Notes: generated from the letters alone by a model not told the origin. A stretch of 64,000 bases of DNA from Geobacillus stearothermophilus ATCC 12980 (GCF_030369615.1 NZ_CP128494.1:1879501-1943500), one strand, 5' to 3'. Numbered from the stretch's first letter, positions 15,624-24,940 are shown. Numbers and translations: made by a program.

Positions 15624-16400
15624 CTAACGCCCCAGCACAAGGGCGGCGGCAAGCACCGCACCGGCAGCCGACAAGACGTTGACGGCATCGTTGTCAAGCC
15701 AGCGCCATCCTTTCACCTGAACGGTCATCCGCCCGCAATGCTGTTTTCGCTCGGTGGCGATCCCGCATACCGGACAGCGGTAAACGGTCTGCCAGGCGGC
15801 GCCAAGCCATGTATCCAGCCAGCTGCCAAACCAGCCGAACAGTGCAAGGGGGAGCCACGGTGCAGCGGGAAGGAGCAACGCGCCGCTGGCGGCGATGAAC
15901 AGCGCCCCAGCAAGGGAAGCGGCCGTGCCAAGGAGCGTCACCGCTCCGGAAGTGCCGGCCTCGACCGGCTGAAAACTCGGCCATGTCCGCGGCGGACGCC
16001 GGCTCAAGGCACCGATTTCCGACGCCCATGTATCGGCGTTCGCCGCCGCGACCGCGACGACGAACAGCTCGTTCCAAACCGGGTCAGGGAGCAGTGCCGC
16101 CAGCAGTCCGAGCGCAGCCGGCACTCCACCGTTGGCCAGCACTTGGACCGCATCACGCCGCCCCCCTTTTGCCACCTTTTCGGCGAGTTTCTCCTTTTTC
16201 CGTCTCCCGATATGGCTGAAAAAGCTGGAGCTGGCAAAAAATAATCCTAGCAACCATAGCCCGCTCCATGAAAAACCATACCCAACCAAGGCGCCGACAA
16301 CAACGGTCGCCGCCGCTCCCGAGGCGGACAGCAAGCGCAGCAGCCACCCGCTGCCGGCTGCGATGGCGGATGCAGCAATATACGCCCATTCACCGCTCAC
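15624..16400 (-). CDS. DUF92 family membrane protein (VTE6-like)
   Basis: A 258-residue membrane protein of the DUF92/TIGR00297 family. Hydrophobic segments occur along the whole chain; the family motif region DTWASEIGALSRRPPRTW lies near the centre, and PVEAGTSGAVTLLGTAAS follows. In plants and cyanobacteria the family member VTE6 is a phytyl-phosphate kinase, and CTP-dependent prenyl-phosphate kinase activity is possible here but not established. A CxxC pair (RCPVCGI) and a further Cys (HCGRM) in the C-terminal loop are extra. The GTG start is preceded by AAAGGGG and overlaps the end of fthC by 11 bases, so the two are coupled. Confidence 0.78.
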   Translation of the reverse strand: MSGEWAYIAASAIAAGSGWLLRLLSASGAAATVVVGALVGYGFSWSGLWLLGLFFASSSFFSHIGRRKKEKLAEKVAKGGRRDAVQVLANGGVPAALGLLAALLPDPVWNELFVVAVAAANADTWASEIGALSRRPPRTWPSFQPVEAGTSGAVTLLGTAASLAGALFIAASGALLLPAAPWLPLALFGWFGSWLDTWLGAAWQTVYRCPVCGIATERKQHCGRMTVQVKGWRWLDNDAVNVLSAAGAVLAAALVLGR

Positions 16401-16959
16401 AGCGAATGACCCCTTTATCGGTAATAATGAACTCTACCGGCACGTCATGTTCTTCTGCTGGGATGTCGTCCACCACTTGAAACGAATAGGCAAGCGCCGC
16501 CGTCACTGCCGCCGCCCCCGGCAAGTACCGGTCATAATACCCGCCGCCGTAGCCGATCCGAAAGCCATTTTTGGCAAAACACACTCCTGGAACAATAATG
16601 AGATCAAACTCCTCGCGATCCATCGCCATCGTTTGTTCCTCGATCGGCTCAAGCAGCCCGGCATACGCCTCTTCAAGCTGGGCAAACGACACGATCCGCC
16701 GAAACGTCATCATTTTCGCCGCTGGGTCGCATTTTGGCACGCCGACTTTTTTTCCTTCCCTCCAAGCTTGTTCAATGATCGGCGCCGTATCCACTTCCGT
16801 CTCCCGCGCCACCGTGATGGCGATCGCCCGGGCTTGTTTCCACGGCGTCCATTGATATAAATAACCGGCAATTTGCCGGTCGCAAACTCGTTTTTCAGGC
16901 GCCGGAAGCTGCCGAAGCCGGCTGAGCATATGACGGCGCAGTTCCCGTTTGCGGTCCAT
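16390..16959 (-). CDS. fthC: 5-formyltetrahydrofolate cyclo-ligase
   Basis: A 189-residue enzyme (YqgN in B. subtilis) that converts 5-formyl-THF to 5,10-methenyl-THF with ATP. It shows the N-terminal basic ATP-binding region (MDRKRELRRHMLSRL), the folate-site stretch FDLIIVPGVCFAKNGFRIGYGGGYYDRYL (shown here as one motif around GYGGGYYDR), and the usual length. Start: ATG after AAAGGGGAG. It follows rpmG by about 60 bases beyond a terminator and is coupled to the DUF92 gene downstream. Confidence 0.92.
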   Translation of the reverse strand: MDRKRELRRHMLSRLRQLPAPEKRVCDRQIAGYLYQWTPWKQARAIAITVARETEVDTAPIIEQAWREGKKVGVPKCDPAAKMMTFRRIVSFAQLEEAYAGLLEPIEEQTMAMDREEFDLIIVPGVCFAKNGFRIGYGGGYYDRYLPGAAAVTAALAYSFQVVDDIPAEEHDVPVEFIITDKGVIRCER

Positions 16960-16983
16960 CGTCGCTCCCCTTTCTGCCCGAAA

Positions 16984-17018
16984 GATAAAAAAGCAGCAGG
17001 AATGGCGTTCCTACTGCT
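16984..17018 (-). terminator. Terminator of rpmG
   Basis: AGCAGTAGGAA pairs with TTCCTGCTGCT on the minus strand and a TTTTTT tract follows. The stem starts right at the rpmG stop codon. Confidence 0.85.
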
Positions 17019-17167
17019 TACTTCGTTTCGCGGTGCAACGTAACTTTGCGGTCCCGCGGGCAATATTTTTTCAGTTCAAGACGTTCCGGGTTGTTGCGTT
17101 TATTTTTGGACGTAATATAGTTGCGTTCGCCGCATTCTGTGCATGCCAGTGTAATGTTCACACGCAT
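17018..17167 (-). CDS. rpmG: 50S ribosomal protein L33
   Basis: A 49-residue zinc-type L33 with both cysteine pairs of the zinc ribbon present: CTEC near residue 9-12 and the single Cys of KKYCPRDRK. Only three cysteines are visible, so the second pair is incomplete, unlike a full four-Cys C+ form. The protein belongs to the large subunit near the E site. The gene lies at the rpmGA position of B. subtilis beside fthC. Start: ATG after GGAGGGAAAAAGG. Confidence 0.9.
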   Translation of the reverse strand: MRVNITLACTECGERNYITSKNKRNNPERLELKKYCPRDRKVTLHRETK

Positions 17168-17330
17168 CCTTTTTCCCTCCAAACGTGCTTTATATAATCA
17201 GACCTTTCTATGATAGCATTTTTCTGCGACGATTTCCACCTCTAAATTTCATTTCCCTCCATTTTATCTTTTTCCACAAGACCGGCCACAAATAGAATGC
17301 GATATGATATAGTGAAAAGAGGAGGGATTC

Positions 17331-17675
17331 ATGATGGTAGAATACACGATCATCGCCTTGGCGGCCTTATCGATTCTTTTGCTTGTCCTTTCCTTTTTCG
17401 CCAAAGACGAATGGAAGTCGCTTGAAGAACAAATTGACCAGCTGGCTGTCTCGTTGGCGCAAGAAACGTATCAAATGAAAAAAAGGCTGCAAGTCATCGA
17501 GGAGGAACTGCTCATCCCTGAGCGCCGGCGCCCGCCCCGCCGCGGTCCTTTTTCCGACACCGAGCGGCGCATCTTCTTTTTGCATAAACAAGGATTTCCG
17601 CTCGAAGAGATTGCGCAAGAGACCGGTTTGACGGTTGCCGAGGTCGAGCGGATCGTGAGGAGATTGCTGCGATGA
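17331..17675 (+). CDS. yqzD: Membrane-anchored coiled-coil protein with C-terminal HTH (YqzD-like)
   Basis: A 114-residue protein: one membrane helix at the N-terminus (IIALAALSILLLVLSFFA), a coiled coil of about 35 residues (SLEEQIDQLAVSLAQETYQM on), a proline-arginine linker (RRRPPRRGPF), and a C-terminal helix-turn-helix-like part (RRIFFLHKQGFPLEEIAQE, TGLTVAEVERIVRR). This is the layout of SwrB-type proteins and of YqzD; the position beside yqzC favours YqzD. Function unknown. The ATG follows GGAGGG; a second ATG directly after it is equally possible. It is coupled to yqzC by an ATGA overlap. Confidence 0.65.
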   Translation: MMVEYTIIALAALSILLLVLSFFAKDEWKSLEEQIDQLAVSLAQETYQMKKRLQVIEEELLIPERRRPPRRGPFSDTERRIFFLHKQGFPLEEIAQETGLTVAEVERIVRRLLR

Positions 17676-18106
17676 AGAAACGGACGATGCGCGCCTTTGC
17701 TCTCGGCCTGCTTGTTGCCACGTCATTCATCGGCGTCTCGTATTATCATTCCGCCCCCGATGCGCCGACGGAAGCGGAAGTGCAAGCGTTTCTCGAACAA
17801 CGCGGGCTTGTTGCCATTGCGAAAAGCGAATACGATCAACTTCGCCGCGGCCGGCAAACGTCGGCTGAACAGCCGGCTGCGCAACCGGCGAAAACAGTAT
17901 ACATATACCGCCTTGTCATCCAAAAAGGCGACACTCCGGAAACGTTCGCCAAAGAGCTTGAGGATGCCGGCATTATTCAAAGCGCTCGCACGTTTCGCGA
18001 GTATTTGCAACAGCACGGGCTGACGCGCTCGATCCGCCCCGGCGCCTATAACGTGCGAAGCGATATGGATTATGCGGCGATCAGCCGCTTGATTGCTAAA
18101 CCATAA
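17672..18106 (+). CDS. yqzC: YqzC-like protein with a partial MltG/YceG domain
   Basis: A 144-residue protein with an N-terminal signal anchor (MRAFALGLLVATSFIGVSYY). The C-terminal half (YRLVIQKGDTPETFAKELED, GIIQSARTFREYLQQHG, IRPGAYNVRSDMDYAAISRL) matches the beginning of the endolytic transglycosylase MltG/YceG, a LysM-like subdomain. The catalytic part of MltG, with its glutamate, is not present, so it is unlikely to be an enzyme; binding to the cell wall is an inference. It overlaps yqzD by 4 bases and ends at a bidirectional terminator. Confidence 0.7.
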   Translation: MKKRTMRAFALGLLVATSFIGVSYYHSAPDAPTEAEVQAFLEQRGLVAIAKSEYDQLRRGRQTSAEQPAAQPAKTVYIYRLVIQKGDTPETFAKELEDAGIIQSARTFREYLQQHGLTRSIRPGAYNVRSDMDYAAISRLIAKP

Positions 18107-18110
18107 CGGA

Positions 18111-18152
18111 AAGAAGGAGGCAAATGATGAAAAGACTGCCTCCTTCTTTGTA
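18111..18152. terminator. Bidirectional terminator between yqzC and phoU
   Basis: AAGAAGGAGGCA pairs with TGCCTCCTTCTT over 12 bases around a 14-base loop; a T-rich stretch follows on the plus strand and TTTCCG on the minus strand, so its effect on the minus side is weaker. Confidence 0.7.
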
Positions 18153-18158
18153 TTTGCA

Positions 18159-18812
18159 TCAATCATTCAAATCATAATGCTTCCCTTTGACGAGATAAAG
18201 GAGATGCTCGGCGATATTGGTCGCATGATCCGCCGTCCGTTCAATATACCGGGCGACGAGAGCCAGCACGTTCATTTGCGCCAGCGCCTCTTTATCTGTT
18301 TTCTCCATCTCAAGCAGCGCTCTCATCATCTCCCCGTACCGCTCGTCAACCTGACGATCCATATCGGCAATTTGTGCAGCCAGCGATGCATCTTCCCGAT
18401 CGTACGCCGTCATAGCCGCCGATACCATGTCTGCCGCCAATTGGTGCATCGACACTAGCGAGCGGATGTCGATGACGAACGGCTCGCCGCCGATGCGGAT
18501 GCACGCCTTGGCGACATTAACGGCCAAATCGGCGATCCGCTCGATATCGCCCGCGATTTTGATCGCGGCGATGATGCGGCGCAAGTCGGTCGCGACCGGC
18601 TGCTGTTTCGCAATGAGCCACAACGCAAAGTCGTTCACTTCTTCTTCGAGCTTGTCAATCGAGCCGTCTCCATCAATGACGGCCATCGCCAAATGTTTGT
18701 TTTGTGTTTGAAACGCGTCAATCGCCTGTTGCAATGCCACTTCTGTTAACCGCCCCATCTCAACCAGCTTGTTGTGCAGCGCTCGCAAGTCATCAGCAAA
18801 CGTTTCACGCAT
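18159..18812 (-). CDS. phoU: Phosphate signalling and transport regulator PhoU
   Basis: A 217-residue all-helical protein with two repeated PhoU domains. The metal-binding motifs appear as GDIERIADLAVNVAK near residue 88 and ARYIERTADHATNIAE near residue 186 (E/DxxxD type). PhoU interacts with the Pst transporter and lowers phosphate-starvation signalling. It is the last gene of pstS-pstC-pstA-pstB-phoU; B. subtilis lacks a phoU in its pst operon, so this arrangement is closer to other Firmicutes. Start: ATG after AGGGAGG. Confidence 0.93.
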   Translation of the reverse strand: MRETFADDLRALHNKLVEMGRLTEVALQQAIDAFQTQNKHLAMAVIDGDGSIDKLEEEVNDFALWLIAKQQPVATDLRRIIAAIKIAGDIERIADLAVNVAKACIRIGGEPFVIDIRSLVSMHQLAADMVSAAMTAYDREDASLAAQIADMDRQVDERYGEMMRALLEMEKTDKEALAQMNVLALVARYIERTADHATNIAEHLLYLVKGKHYDLND

Positions 18813-18835
18813 TTCAGGCTTTCCTCCCTTGTTTT

Positions 18836-19678
18836 TTATCCGAAACGACCGGTAATGTAGTCTTCTGTACGCTGGTCGGCCGGATTGGAAAACAGCTTGT
18901 TCGTCTCTGCGTATTCAATCACTTCTCCGTTCAAGAAAAACGCTGTTTTGTCCGAAATGCGGGCCGCTTGCTGCATGTTATGGGTCACAATAATGATGCT
19001 GTATTGTTTTTTCAATTCTTGAATAAGTTCCTCGATTTTCAACGTGGAAATCGGATCGAGCGCAGACGTCGGTTCATCCATTAAAATAACGTCCGGCTCA
19101 ATCGCCAAACAGCGGGCGATGCACAATCGCTGCTGCTGTCCGCCTGATAACCCGTAGGCATGATCGTGCAGCCGATCTTTTACCTCATCCCAAAGCGCCG
19201 CCCCTCGCAAACTTTTTTCGACAATTTCGTCGAGCACTTTTTTATTGCGGATGCCATGAATGCGAGGACCGTACGCAATATTGTCGTAAATCGATTTCGG
19301 GAACGGGTTCGGCTTTTGAAACACCATGCCGACTTGTGTCCGCAATTGTTCAACCGGATAGGAAGGGTCAAAAATGTTGCGCCCGCGGTAGACGAGCTGG
19401 CCGGCAATGCGGACGTTCGGCACGAGCTCGACCATTCGGTTCAACGTTTTAATATAGGTCGATTTTCCACATCCTGACGGCCCGATAATTGCCGTCACCT
19501 CATTTTCATAAATTGTTAAATGAATGTGCTTCAGCGCATGATGTTCACCATACCATAAGTTTAAATCTGTTGTCTCGTACACAACGCCTTTTGTTGCAAC
19601 ATCTTCGACCGCCGGCGTTGCCGCAGACGGTTCGACCAACGGTGAGAGTTTTGTTTTCTTTGTGTTTGTTGCCATCAT
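18836..19678 (-). CDS. pstB: Phosphate ABC transporter ATP-binding protein PstB
   Basis: A 280-residue ABC ATPase: Walker [10 protein letters not shown] near residue 66, Q-loop [15 protein letters not shown], signature [13 protein letters not shown], Walker [15 protein letters not shown]-loop [11 protein letters not shown]. These are typical of PstB, which energises phosphate import with PstC and PstA. An N-terminal extension of about 32 residues rich in Thr and Pro is present before the ABC core. There is one pstB here, compared with pstBA/pstBB in B. subtilis. Start: first of two adjacent ATG, 9 bases behind AAAGGAG. Confidence 0.95.
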   Translation of the reverse strand: MMATNTKKTKLSPLVEPSAATPAVEDVATKGVVYETTDLNLWYGEHHALKHIHLTIYENEVTAIIGPSGCGKSTYIKTLNRMVELVPNVRIAGQLVYRGRNIFDPSYPVEQLRTQVGMVFQKPNPFPKSIYDNIAYGPRIHGIRNKKVLDEIVEKSLRGAALWDEVKDRLHDHAYGLSGGQQQRLCIARCLAIEPDVILMDEPTSALDPISTLKIEELIQELKKQYSIIIVTHNMQQAARISDKTAFFLNGEVIEYAETNKLFSNPADQRTEDYITGRFG

Positions 19679-19717
19679 CTGATTGGTCTCCTTTCGCTCT
19701 TCCCCGAAATTTTTGCG

Positions 19718-20599
19718 TTAAAACCGCTTTTGAAACTTGTTGCGAATCAATACCGCGACCGAATTCATCAAAATTAAAAAGACGAGCAGGACGATAATCC
19801 CGGCAGCCGCTACATGCTGAAACTCCTCTTGCGGCCGCCCTGTCCAGTTGTAAATTTGCAACGGCATAGCGGTAAACGTATCAAGTACGCTGCCCGGCAG
19901 GTAGGCGATAAACGTCGGGATGCCGAGCACCACAAGCGGAGCTGTCTCCCCAATAGCGCGGGAAAACGCCAAAATGGCCCCCGTCAGCATTCCCGGCAGC
20001 GCCGCCGGCAACACCACCCGACAAATCGTTTGCCATTTCGTCGCCCCCATGGCATACGACGCTTCCCGCAGCTGCTGGGGAACCGCACGAATCGCCTCTT
20101 GGGCCGCGACGACGATCACTGGAAGAATGAGCAAGCTCATCGTCAACCCGGCCGCCAAGACACTGCGCCCAAGTCCAAGCTCACGGACAAAAACCGTAAG
20201 CCCCAGCAGGCCAAACACGATCGACGGCACGCCGGCCAGATTGGAAATATTCGTTTGAATCAACGCGGTGAAACGGTTTTTGCGCGCGTATTCTTCCAAA
20301 TAAATGGCCGTCCCAACCCCCAAAATAAACGAAACCGGTGCGACAATCATCATCAGCCAAAGGGAGCCAACCAGTCCGGATTTAATCCCAGCTTCCTCCG
20401 GACGGCGCGAAGGAAAGCTGTTTAAGAAATCACCATCGAGCCAGCCGATCGCCTGCATGATGACACGGGATAATAATAATGCGAGAACAATGAGTCCAAA
20501 AATCGTAGCAGCAAAAAAAATGGCTTGCAAGACGGCGTTTTGCACCAGCCTTCCTTTCATTCGTCTCCAAACGAGCGGTTTGTCCAATTTGTTTTCCAT
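19718..20599 (-). CDS. pstA: Phosphate ABC transporter permease PstA
   Basis: A 293-residue permease with six hydrophobic segments and the cytoplasmic EAA-type loop EASYAMGATKWQTICRVVLP, typical of PstA. It follows pstC with 4 bases between stop and start region, and the ribosome binding site GGGAGGAG lies inside pstC. Together with PstC it forms the membrane channel for phosphate. Confidence 0.95.
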   Translation of the reverse strand: MENKLDKPLVWRRMKGRLVQNAVLQAIFFAATIFGLIVLALLLSRVIMQAIGWLDGDFLNSFPSRRPEEAGIKSGLVGSLWLMMIVAPVSFILGVGTAIYLEEYARKNRFTALIQTNISNLAGVPSIVFGLLGLTVFVRELGLGRSVLAAGLTMSLLILPVIVVAAQEAIRAVPQQLREASYAMGATKWQTICRVVLPAALPGMLTGAILAFSRAIGETAPLVVLGIPTFIAYLPGSVLDTFTAMPLQIYNWTGRPQEEFQHVAAAGIIVLLVFLILMNSVAVLIRNKFQKRF

Positions 20600-20603
20600 G
20601 TGT

Positions 20604-21557
20604 TCAATACTCCTCCCTCAATCGGCGGGAAATGTATTGCGCCAATATATTCATCAGCAGCGTGAAAATAAAGAGCGTCATCCCGACAGCGTAAATGCTG
20701 TAATAAATCGTCGTCCCATAGCCGGCGTCGCCGGTTGTCACCTGGACGATGTAAGCGGTCAATGTTTGAATCGATTGCGTAACATCAAACGTAAACTCCG
20801 GCGATGATCCGCCAGCCACCGCGACGATCATCGTTTCACCGACCGCCCGGGAAATGCCTAAAATAAATGAGGCAATCACTCCGGAAGCGGCGGCAGGAAG
20901 CACGACCTTAAGCGCTACTTCAAACTTTGTCGCGCCAAGGGCCAAGGCGCCTTCGCGAATGGAGTTTGGCACTGCGCTCATCGCGTCTTCTGACAGCGAG
21001 GCGATCATCGGAATGATCATAATCCCCATGACGAGCCCCGGGCTGAGCGCATTAAAAATCTCTAGATCCGGGATGACCTTTTGCAATAACGGCGTCACGA
21101 TCGTCAACGCAAAAAACCCGTACACGATCGTCGGAATGCCGGCAAGCACTTCGAGCGCCGGCTTGATGATTCGGCGCGTCCGCTCCGACGCATACTCGCT
21201 CAAGTAAATGGCCGAAGCGAGCCCAATCGGAACAGCCAAAAGCATAGCGATACCGGTCGTCAGCAGCGTGCCGGTCACAAGCGGAGCGACTCCGAACGAT
21301 CCGTGTTCCTCATTCCACGGAAGCCACTCTTTGCTTGTGACAAACTCAACAATCGATACACGGCGGAAAAATTCGATCGTCTCAAAAAGAAGGGTAAACA
21401 AAATGCCGAGCATTACGAGCACGGAGAGTGCCGCCAATGTAAAGAGGAACTTCGGCGCGAGCTTTTCCATCCTTTTCGTCCAATGTTGCCGCGCTTGGTT
21501 TTCAACGATCATCTCCCGAACCGAGAACTGCTGTTCTTTCTTCGTTGGAACCCCCAT
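20604..21557 (-). CDS. pstC: Phosphate ABC transporter permease PstC
   Basis: A 317-residue permease with an N-terminal cytoplasmic extension of about 30 residues and six hydrophobic segments. The EAA loop reads REGALALGATKFEVALKVVL. The chain LFETIEFFRRVSIVEFVTSK after the first helix is typical of PstC. Start: ATG after AAAGGAG. It is the second gene of the operon. Confidence 0.95.
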   Translation of the reverse strand: MGVPTKKEQQFSVREMIVENQARQHWTKRMEKLAPKFLFTLAALSVLVMLGILFTLLFETIEFFRRVSIVEFVTSKEWLPWNEEHGSFGVAPLVTGTLLTTGIAMLLAVPIGLASAIYLSEYASERTRRIIKPALEVLAGIPTIVYGFFALTIVTPLLQKVIPDLEIFNALSPGLVMGIMIIPMIASLSEDAMSAVPNSIREGALALGATKFEVALKVVLPAAASGVIASFILGISRAVGETMIVAVAGGSSPEFTFDVTQSIQTLTAYIVQVTTGDAGYGTTIYYSIYAVGMTLFIFTLLMNILAQYISRRLREEY

Positions 21558-21642
21558 AAAACGAAAACTCCTTTCCGACTTATTCCAACCGCAGTCACAA
21601 GTCTAGGCCGACAGACACCCCTTGTCGCCGGCCTAACGAAAC

Positions 21643-22608
21643 CTATTTCAATCCTTCCAATGTTTCAAGCTGTTCTTTATACTTTTCCTCCGGCAGGCGG
21701 ACGTAACCGACCTCTTCCGCCAAGTCCCCGGCTGTTTCCAGCAAAAATTCCATATAGTCATACACTTGCGGCTTTTCTTTCAACGATTTGACGTTCACAT
21801 ACGTAAACAGCGGCCGCGAAAGCGGGGTGTATTTCCCGGTTTCAATCGTCTCGTTTGTCGGCTCGACTGGCCCGTTGCCGCCATCGATCGGAACCACTTT
21901 CAGCTTATCTTTATTTTCCAAGTAATACGCATAACCGAAGTAGCCGATCGCATATTGATCCCCTTCAACCCCACGAACGAGGATATTGTCGTCTTCCGAA
22001 AGTTGAGCCGTTTTGACCAGTTCTTTTCCTTCCAGAATCACTTCATCAAAGTAGTCATATGTCCCAGAATCATGACCAGGCGAGAAAAACTTGATTTCCT
22101 CATCCGGCCAGCCCGGACGGATATCCGACCATTTTTTCACCGTGCCGTCTTCCGTCCACATTTTTTTCAACTCATCCACCGTCAAGTAATCAACCCAATC
22201 GTTTTCTTTATTGACCACAACAGAAAGACCGTCATAGGCAAGCTGAAACTCTTGGAACTCGATGCCGTTGTCGGCAGCTTCCTGTTTTTCTTCCTCTTTG
22301 ATTGGACGAGAGGCGTTCGAAAAATCGGTTTCCCCTTTCGTGAACTTCTCAAATCCCCCTCCCGTTCCAGAAGCACCGACGGAAACTTTGACGTTTGGCT
22401 GTTCCATCATATATTCTTCAGCAGCTGCTTCCGCAATTGGATATACCGTCGAGGAACCGTCCATGATCACTTCACCGGACAGCTCTTTCGTTGCGGATCC
22501 ACTGTCCGCCTCGTTTTCCTGCGCTCCATTTCCTCCTCCACAGGCGGCAGCAATCATCATTGTTCCGCCAAGCAAACTCGACAACATCAGCCGTTTCCAT
22601 TTGCTCAT
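21643..22608 (-). CDS. pstS: Phosphate-binding lipoprotein PstS
   Basis: A 321-residue extracellular solute-binding lipoprotein. The signal peptide ends in a lipobox, AAACG, with Cys at about residue 23, so diacylglyceryl transfer and SPase II cleavage are expected. Phosphate-binding signatures are [12 protein letters not shown] near residue 50 and [14 protein letters not shown], then SRPIKEEE and [12 protein letters not shown]. It delivers phosphate to PstCAB. It is the first gene of the operon and lies directly behind a PhoP-type promoter. A second, truncated PstS-like gene is located at 28.2-28.5 kb. Confidence 0.96.
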   Translation of the reverse strand: MSKWKRLMLSSLLGGTMMIAAACGGGNGAQENEADSGSATKELSGEVIMDGSSTVYPIAEAAAEEYMMEQPNVKVSVGASGTGGGFEKFTKGETDFSNASRPIKEEEKQEAADNGIEFQEFQLAYDGLSVVVNKENDWVDYLTVDELKKMWTEDGTVKKWSDIRPGWPDEEIKFFSPGHDSGTYDYFDEVILEGKELVKTAQLSEDDNILVRGVEGDQYAIGYFGYAYYLENKDKLKVVPIDGGNGPVEPTNETIETGKYTPLSRPLFTYVNVKSLKEKPQVYDYMEFLLETAGDLAEEVGYVRLPEEKYKEQLETLEGLK

Positions 22609-22664
22609 CGCTTTTCCCCCTGACTGTTTTCTTTTACATGTCCTAGTTTTTCCTTACATGCCGT

Positions 22665-22718
22665 ATCATAAATGGACGCTGTTAATAAGGTTTAAACAGA
22701 ATGTTAAGATTGTGTAAA
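22665..22718 (-). promoter_or_regulatory. PhoP-type promoter (Pho box plus -10) of the pst operon
   Basis: On the minus strand four hexamers TTTACA, TTAACA, TTTAAA, TTAACA repeat every 11 bases (22680-22718), which is the PhoP-P binding pattern TT(A/C/T)A(A/C/T)A. A TATGAT -10 element (22665-22670) follows 9 bases later, with no matching -35. This is the classic layout of a Pho promoter active under phosphate limitation. Confidence 0.88.
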
Positions 22719-22767
22719 CTCCAGATATCCAATATCCATTATTTTTCATCAATAGCTTCTCTTTCCG

Positions 22768-22824
22768 CTAAAAAATAAAAAGAGCTGATCCGACAAAAGG
22801 AGCTCTCCCTATCGAATCAGCTTC
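22768..22824 (-). terminator. Terminator of pbpA
   Basis: AGCTGATTCGA pairs with TCGGATCAGCT on the minus strand (one mismatch) and TTTTTATTTTTT follows, between the pbpA stop and the pst Pho box. Confidence 0.78.
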
Positions 22825-22828
22825 AGCA

Positions 22829-24940
22829 TCAAGATTGTTCTGTTGTTTCGGTGCCGTCGGCTGGCGGTTGAACAGGCTCTCCAGCCATTCGTTTCGCCTT
22901 CAATTCAAAATAGGCGTCCAAAATACGGCGGCCGATGCGGTTGTTAATGCCGTCGCTTGCCCCTTGCGTCGCCCACGGAACGACAACAGCGAACGACACT
23001 TCTGGATCGTTGTACGGCGCATAGCCGACAAGCGTCAAATTGTAGGTCGAGTCATTGCGGCGGCTTTTGATCGGTCCATCGTAATACGCCTGTGCCGTCC
23101 CCGTTTTGCCGGCCGGCTTGTACGAAGCACTCGCAAAGTACGAATACGCCGTTCCGCCCGGCTCTTGCATCACACGGCGGAACCCTTCCTGCACGCGCTC
23201 AATGTATTCCGTCTTCATATCGACGCGGTTTAACACGATCGGCTCGAACCGTTTGATGACGCGACTAGGTTCTTTTCCGTCAATGGACGGCTCACGAATT
23301 TCTTTGACGAGCTGCGGCTTCATCCGATAGCCGCCGTTGGCGATCGTCGACACGTATTGCGCCAGCTGCATCGGCGTATACATATCATACTGGCCGATGG
23401 CTAAGTCAAGCAAAAATCCGCCGAGCGTGCCTTGGCCTTGGAAGCCGCTAAGTTCGTTCGGCAAATCGATGCCTGTTTTGACGCCCAAACCAAATTGGCT
23501 GAAATAGTGGCGAATCGTCGTAAATGCCTCTGGATTGATGCGAAGAGGCGCGTGCGGACGATACACACCGCCCCCGATGGCGATCGCTGTTTTGAACATA
23601 TAGACGTTCGATGACTGCTTGAGCGCCGTCAGCTCGTTGATCGTCCCCATCGTTTTCCATGACTTTTTCGGCTTTGTACCTTTAATGTATAACGGCTCAT
23701 CCTTAATATACGTATTCGGATGAAGCACCCCGGTTTGAAAGCCGGTGAGCACGGTCGCCCCTTTCACCGTCGATCCCATTGTATAGGCGGACGTGATGTT
23801 GCCGATGGCAAAGTCGACAAATTTGCCATCTTGAAGAAGCTTGCCGGCCATCGCCAACACTTCGCCCGTCTTCGGGTTCATCATGACGACAAACGCCCGG
23901 TCCAAGAGCGGCGACCGGCCTTTGCGCTTCGTCGCCAAAATCTCCTGCTGAATGATCTCTTCGACTTTTTGCTGCAATTCGGCATCGATCGTCAGCACAA
24001 GGTCTTTCCCGCGCTCGCCCGGGTACACTTCCTCAACCGAAACGACGCGGCCCGACTTGTCGACCACGTTTTTCACTTTCGCCTTTTTGCCGTGCAGCAC
24101 TTCTTCATACTGCATCTCCAAATAGCTTTTGCCAACGCGGTCGTTGCGGCTGTAGTCGCGGGCCAAAAAGTAGTCGAGCCGCTCGCGCGGAACGCCTTCA
24201 TCTTCTTCCGTCACACTGCCGAGCACGGAGCGGAATGTATTGTCATACACGTATTTCCGGTCCCAGTCAACGGTCGTATTGACGCCAGGCAGCTCGCTTA
24301 AGTGTTCGCTGACGACCGCATATTCGCGGTCGGTCACCCCTTTGCTTTTGACCGTCTGCGGCGTCAAGGCGTAGCCGCTCTCCATCTCATGTTTAATGGC
24401 GATCACTTCAAGCTCCGACTTCGAAATTTGCGCCAAATCTTGCTTGGTGATGCGGTCAAGCGTCCATTCATACACCTTTTTGTCGATCTCTTTTTGTGTC
24501 AGCCCTTGGTCAGCGAGCTTTTTCCGTTCTTGTTCGCTCACTTTCTTTTTGGCTTCTTCCGGATGGGTCAAAATCCAATAATCTTTCATGTCTCGCTCCG
24601 TCACTTTTTCCTCTGCATCCGGAATGTCGATGTATTGGGCGAGTTTCCTTGCTATGTCCAATATTTCTTCCGGCTGTGTCGTTTTGGAGCGCGTGTACGT
24701 AATCGCCTTTTGCGGTGTGTTGTCGACGATCACGCGGCCGAATCGATCGTAAATTTTGCCGCGCGGCACCGGCGTGCTGACGATTTCATCCTGCGTCCGC
24801 TCCACTTCGCGCCGATAATCTTCACCGTAGACGATTTGTACGACGCCAAGGCGCAAAATCAGCGCCGAAAACAACAAGAAGACAAAGAAAAACAAAATGT
24901 TCAACCGAATCGGCACTTGTGCCCGTTTCTTCCGTTTCAT
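22829..24940 (-). CDS. pbpA: Penicillin-binding protein 2A (class B transpeptidase)
   Basis: A 703-residue class B PBP. A single membrane anchor (LNILFFFVFLLFSALILRLG) stands near the N-terminus, then the dimerisation domain containing TPVPRGKIYDRFG, then the transpeptidase domain with STVK (active-site Ser), SSN and KTG (AGKTGTAQAY). It cross-links peptidoglycan during side-wall synthesis with rod-shape proteins; PbpA and PbpH are redundant in B. subtilis. Start: ATG after AAAGGAGGG. It is followed by a terminator and preceded by yqgE. Confidence 0.93.
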   Translation of the reverse strand: MKRKKRAQVPIRLNILFFFVFLLFSALILRLGVVQIVYGEDYRREVERTQDEIVSTPVPRGKIYDRFGRVIVDNTPQKAITYTRSKTTQPEEILDIARKLAQYIDIPDAEEKVTERDMKDYWILTHPEEAKKKVSEQERKKLADQGLTQKEIDKKVYEWTLDRITKQDLAQISKSELEVIAIKHEMESGYALTPQTVKSKGVTDREYAVVSEHLSELPGVNTTVDWDRKYVYDNTFRSVLGSVTEEDEGVPRERLDYFLARDYSRNDRVGKSYLEMQYEEVLHGKKAKVKNVVDKSGRVVSVEEVYPGERGKDLVLTIDAELQQKVEEIIQQEILATKRKGRSPLLDRAFVVMMNPKTGEVLAMAGKLLQDGKFVDFAIGNITSAYTMGSTVKGATVLTGFQTGVLHPNTYIKDEPLYIKGTKPKKSWKTMGTINELTALKQSSNVYMFKTAIAIGGGVYRPHAPLRINPEAFTTIRHYFSQFGLGVKTGIDLPNELSGFQGQGTLGGFLLDLAIGQYDMYTPMQLAQYVSTIANGGYRMKPQLVKEIREPSIDGKEPSRVIKRFEPIVLNRVDMKTEYIERVQEGFRRVMQEPGGTAYSYFASASYKPAGKTGTAQAYYDGPIKSRRNDSTYNLTLVGYAPYNDPEVSFAVVVPWATQGASDGINNRIGRRILDAYFELKAKRMAGEPVQPPADGTETTEQS

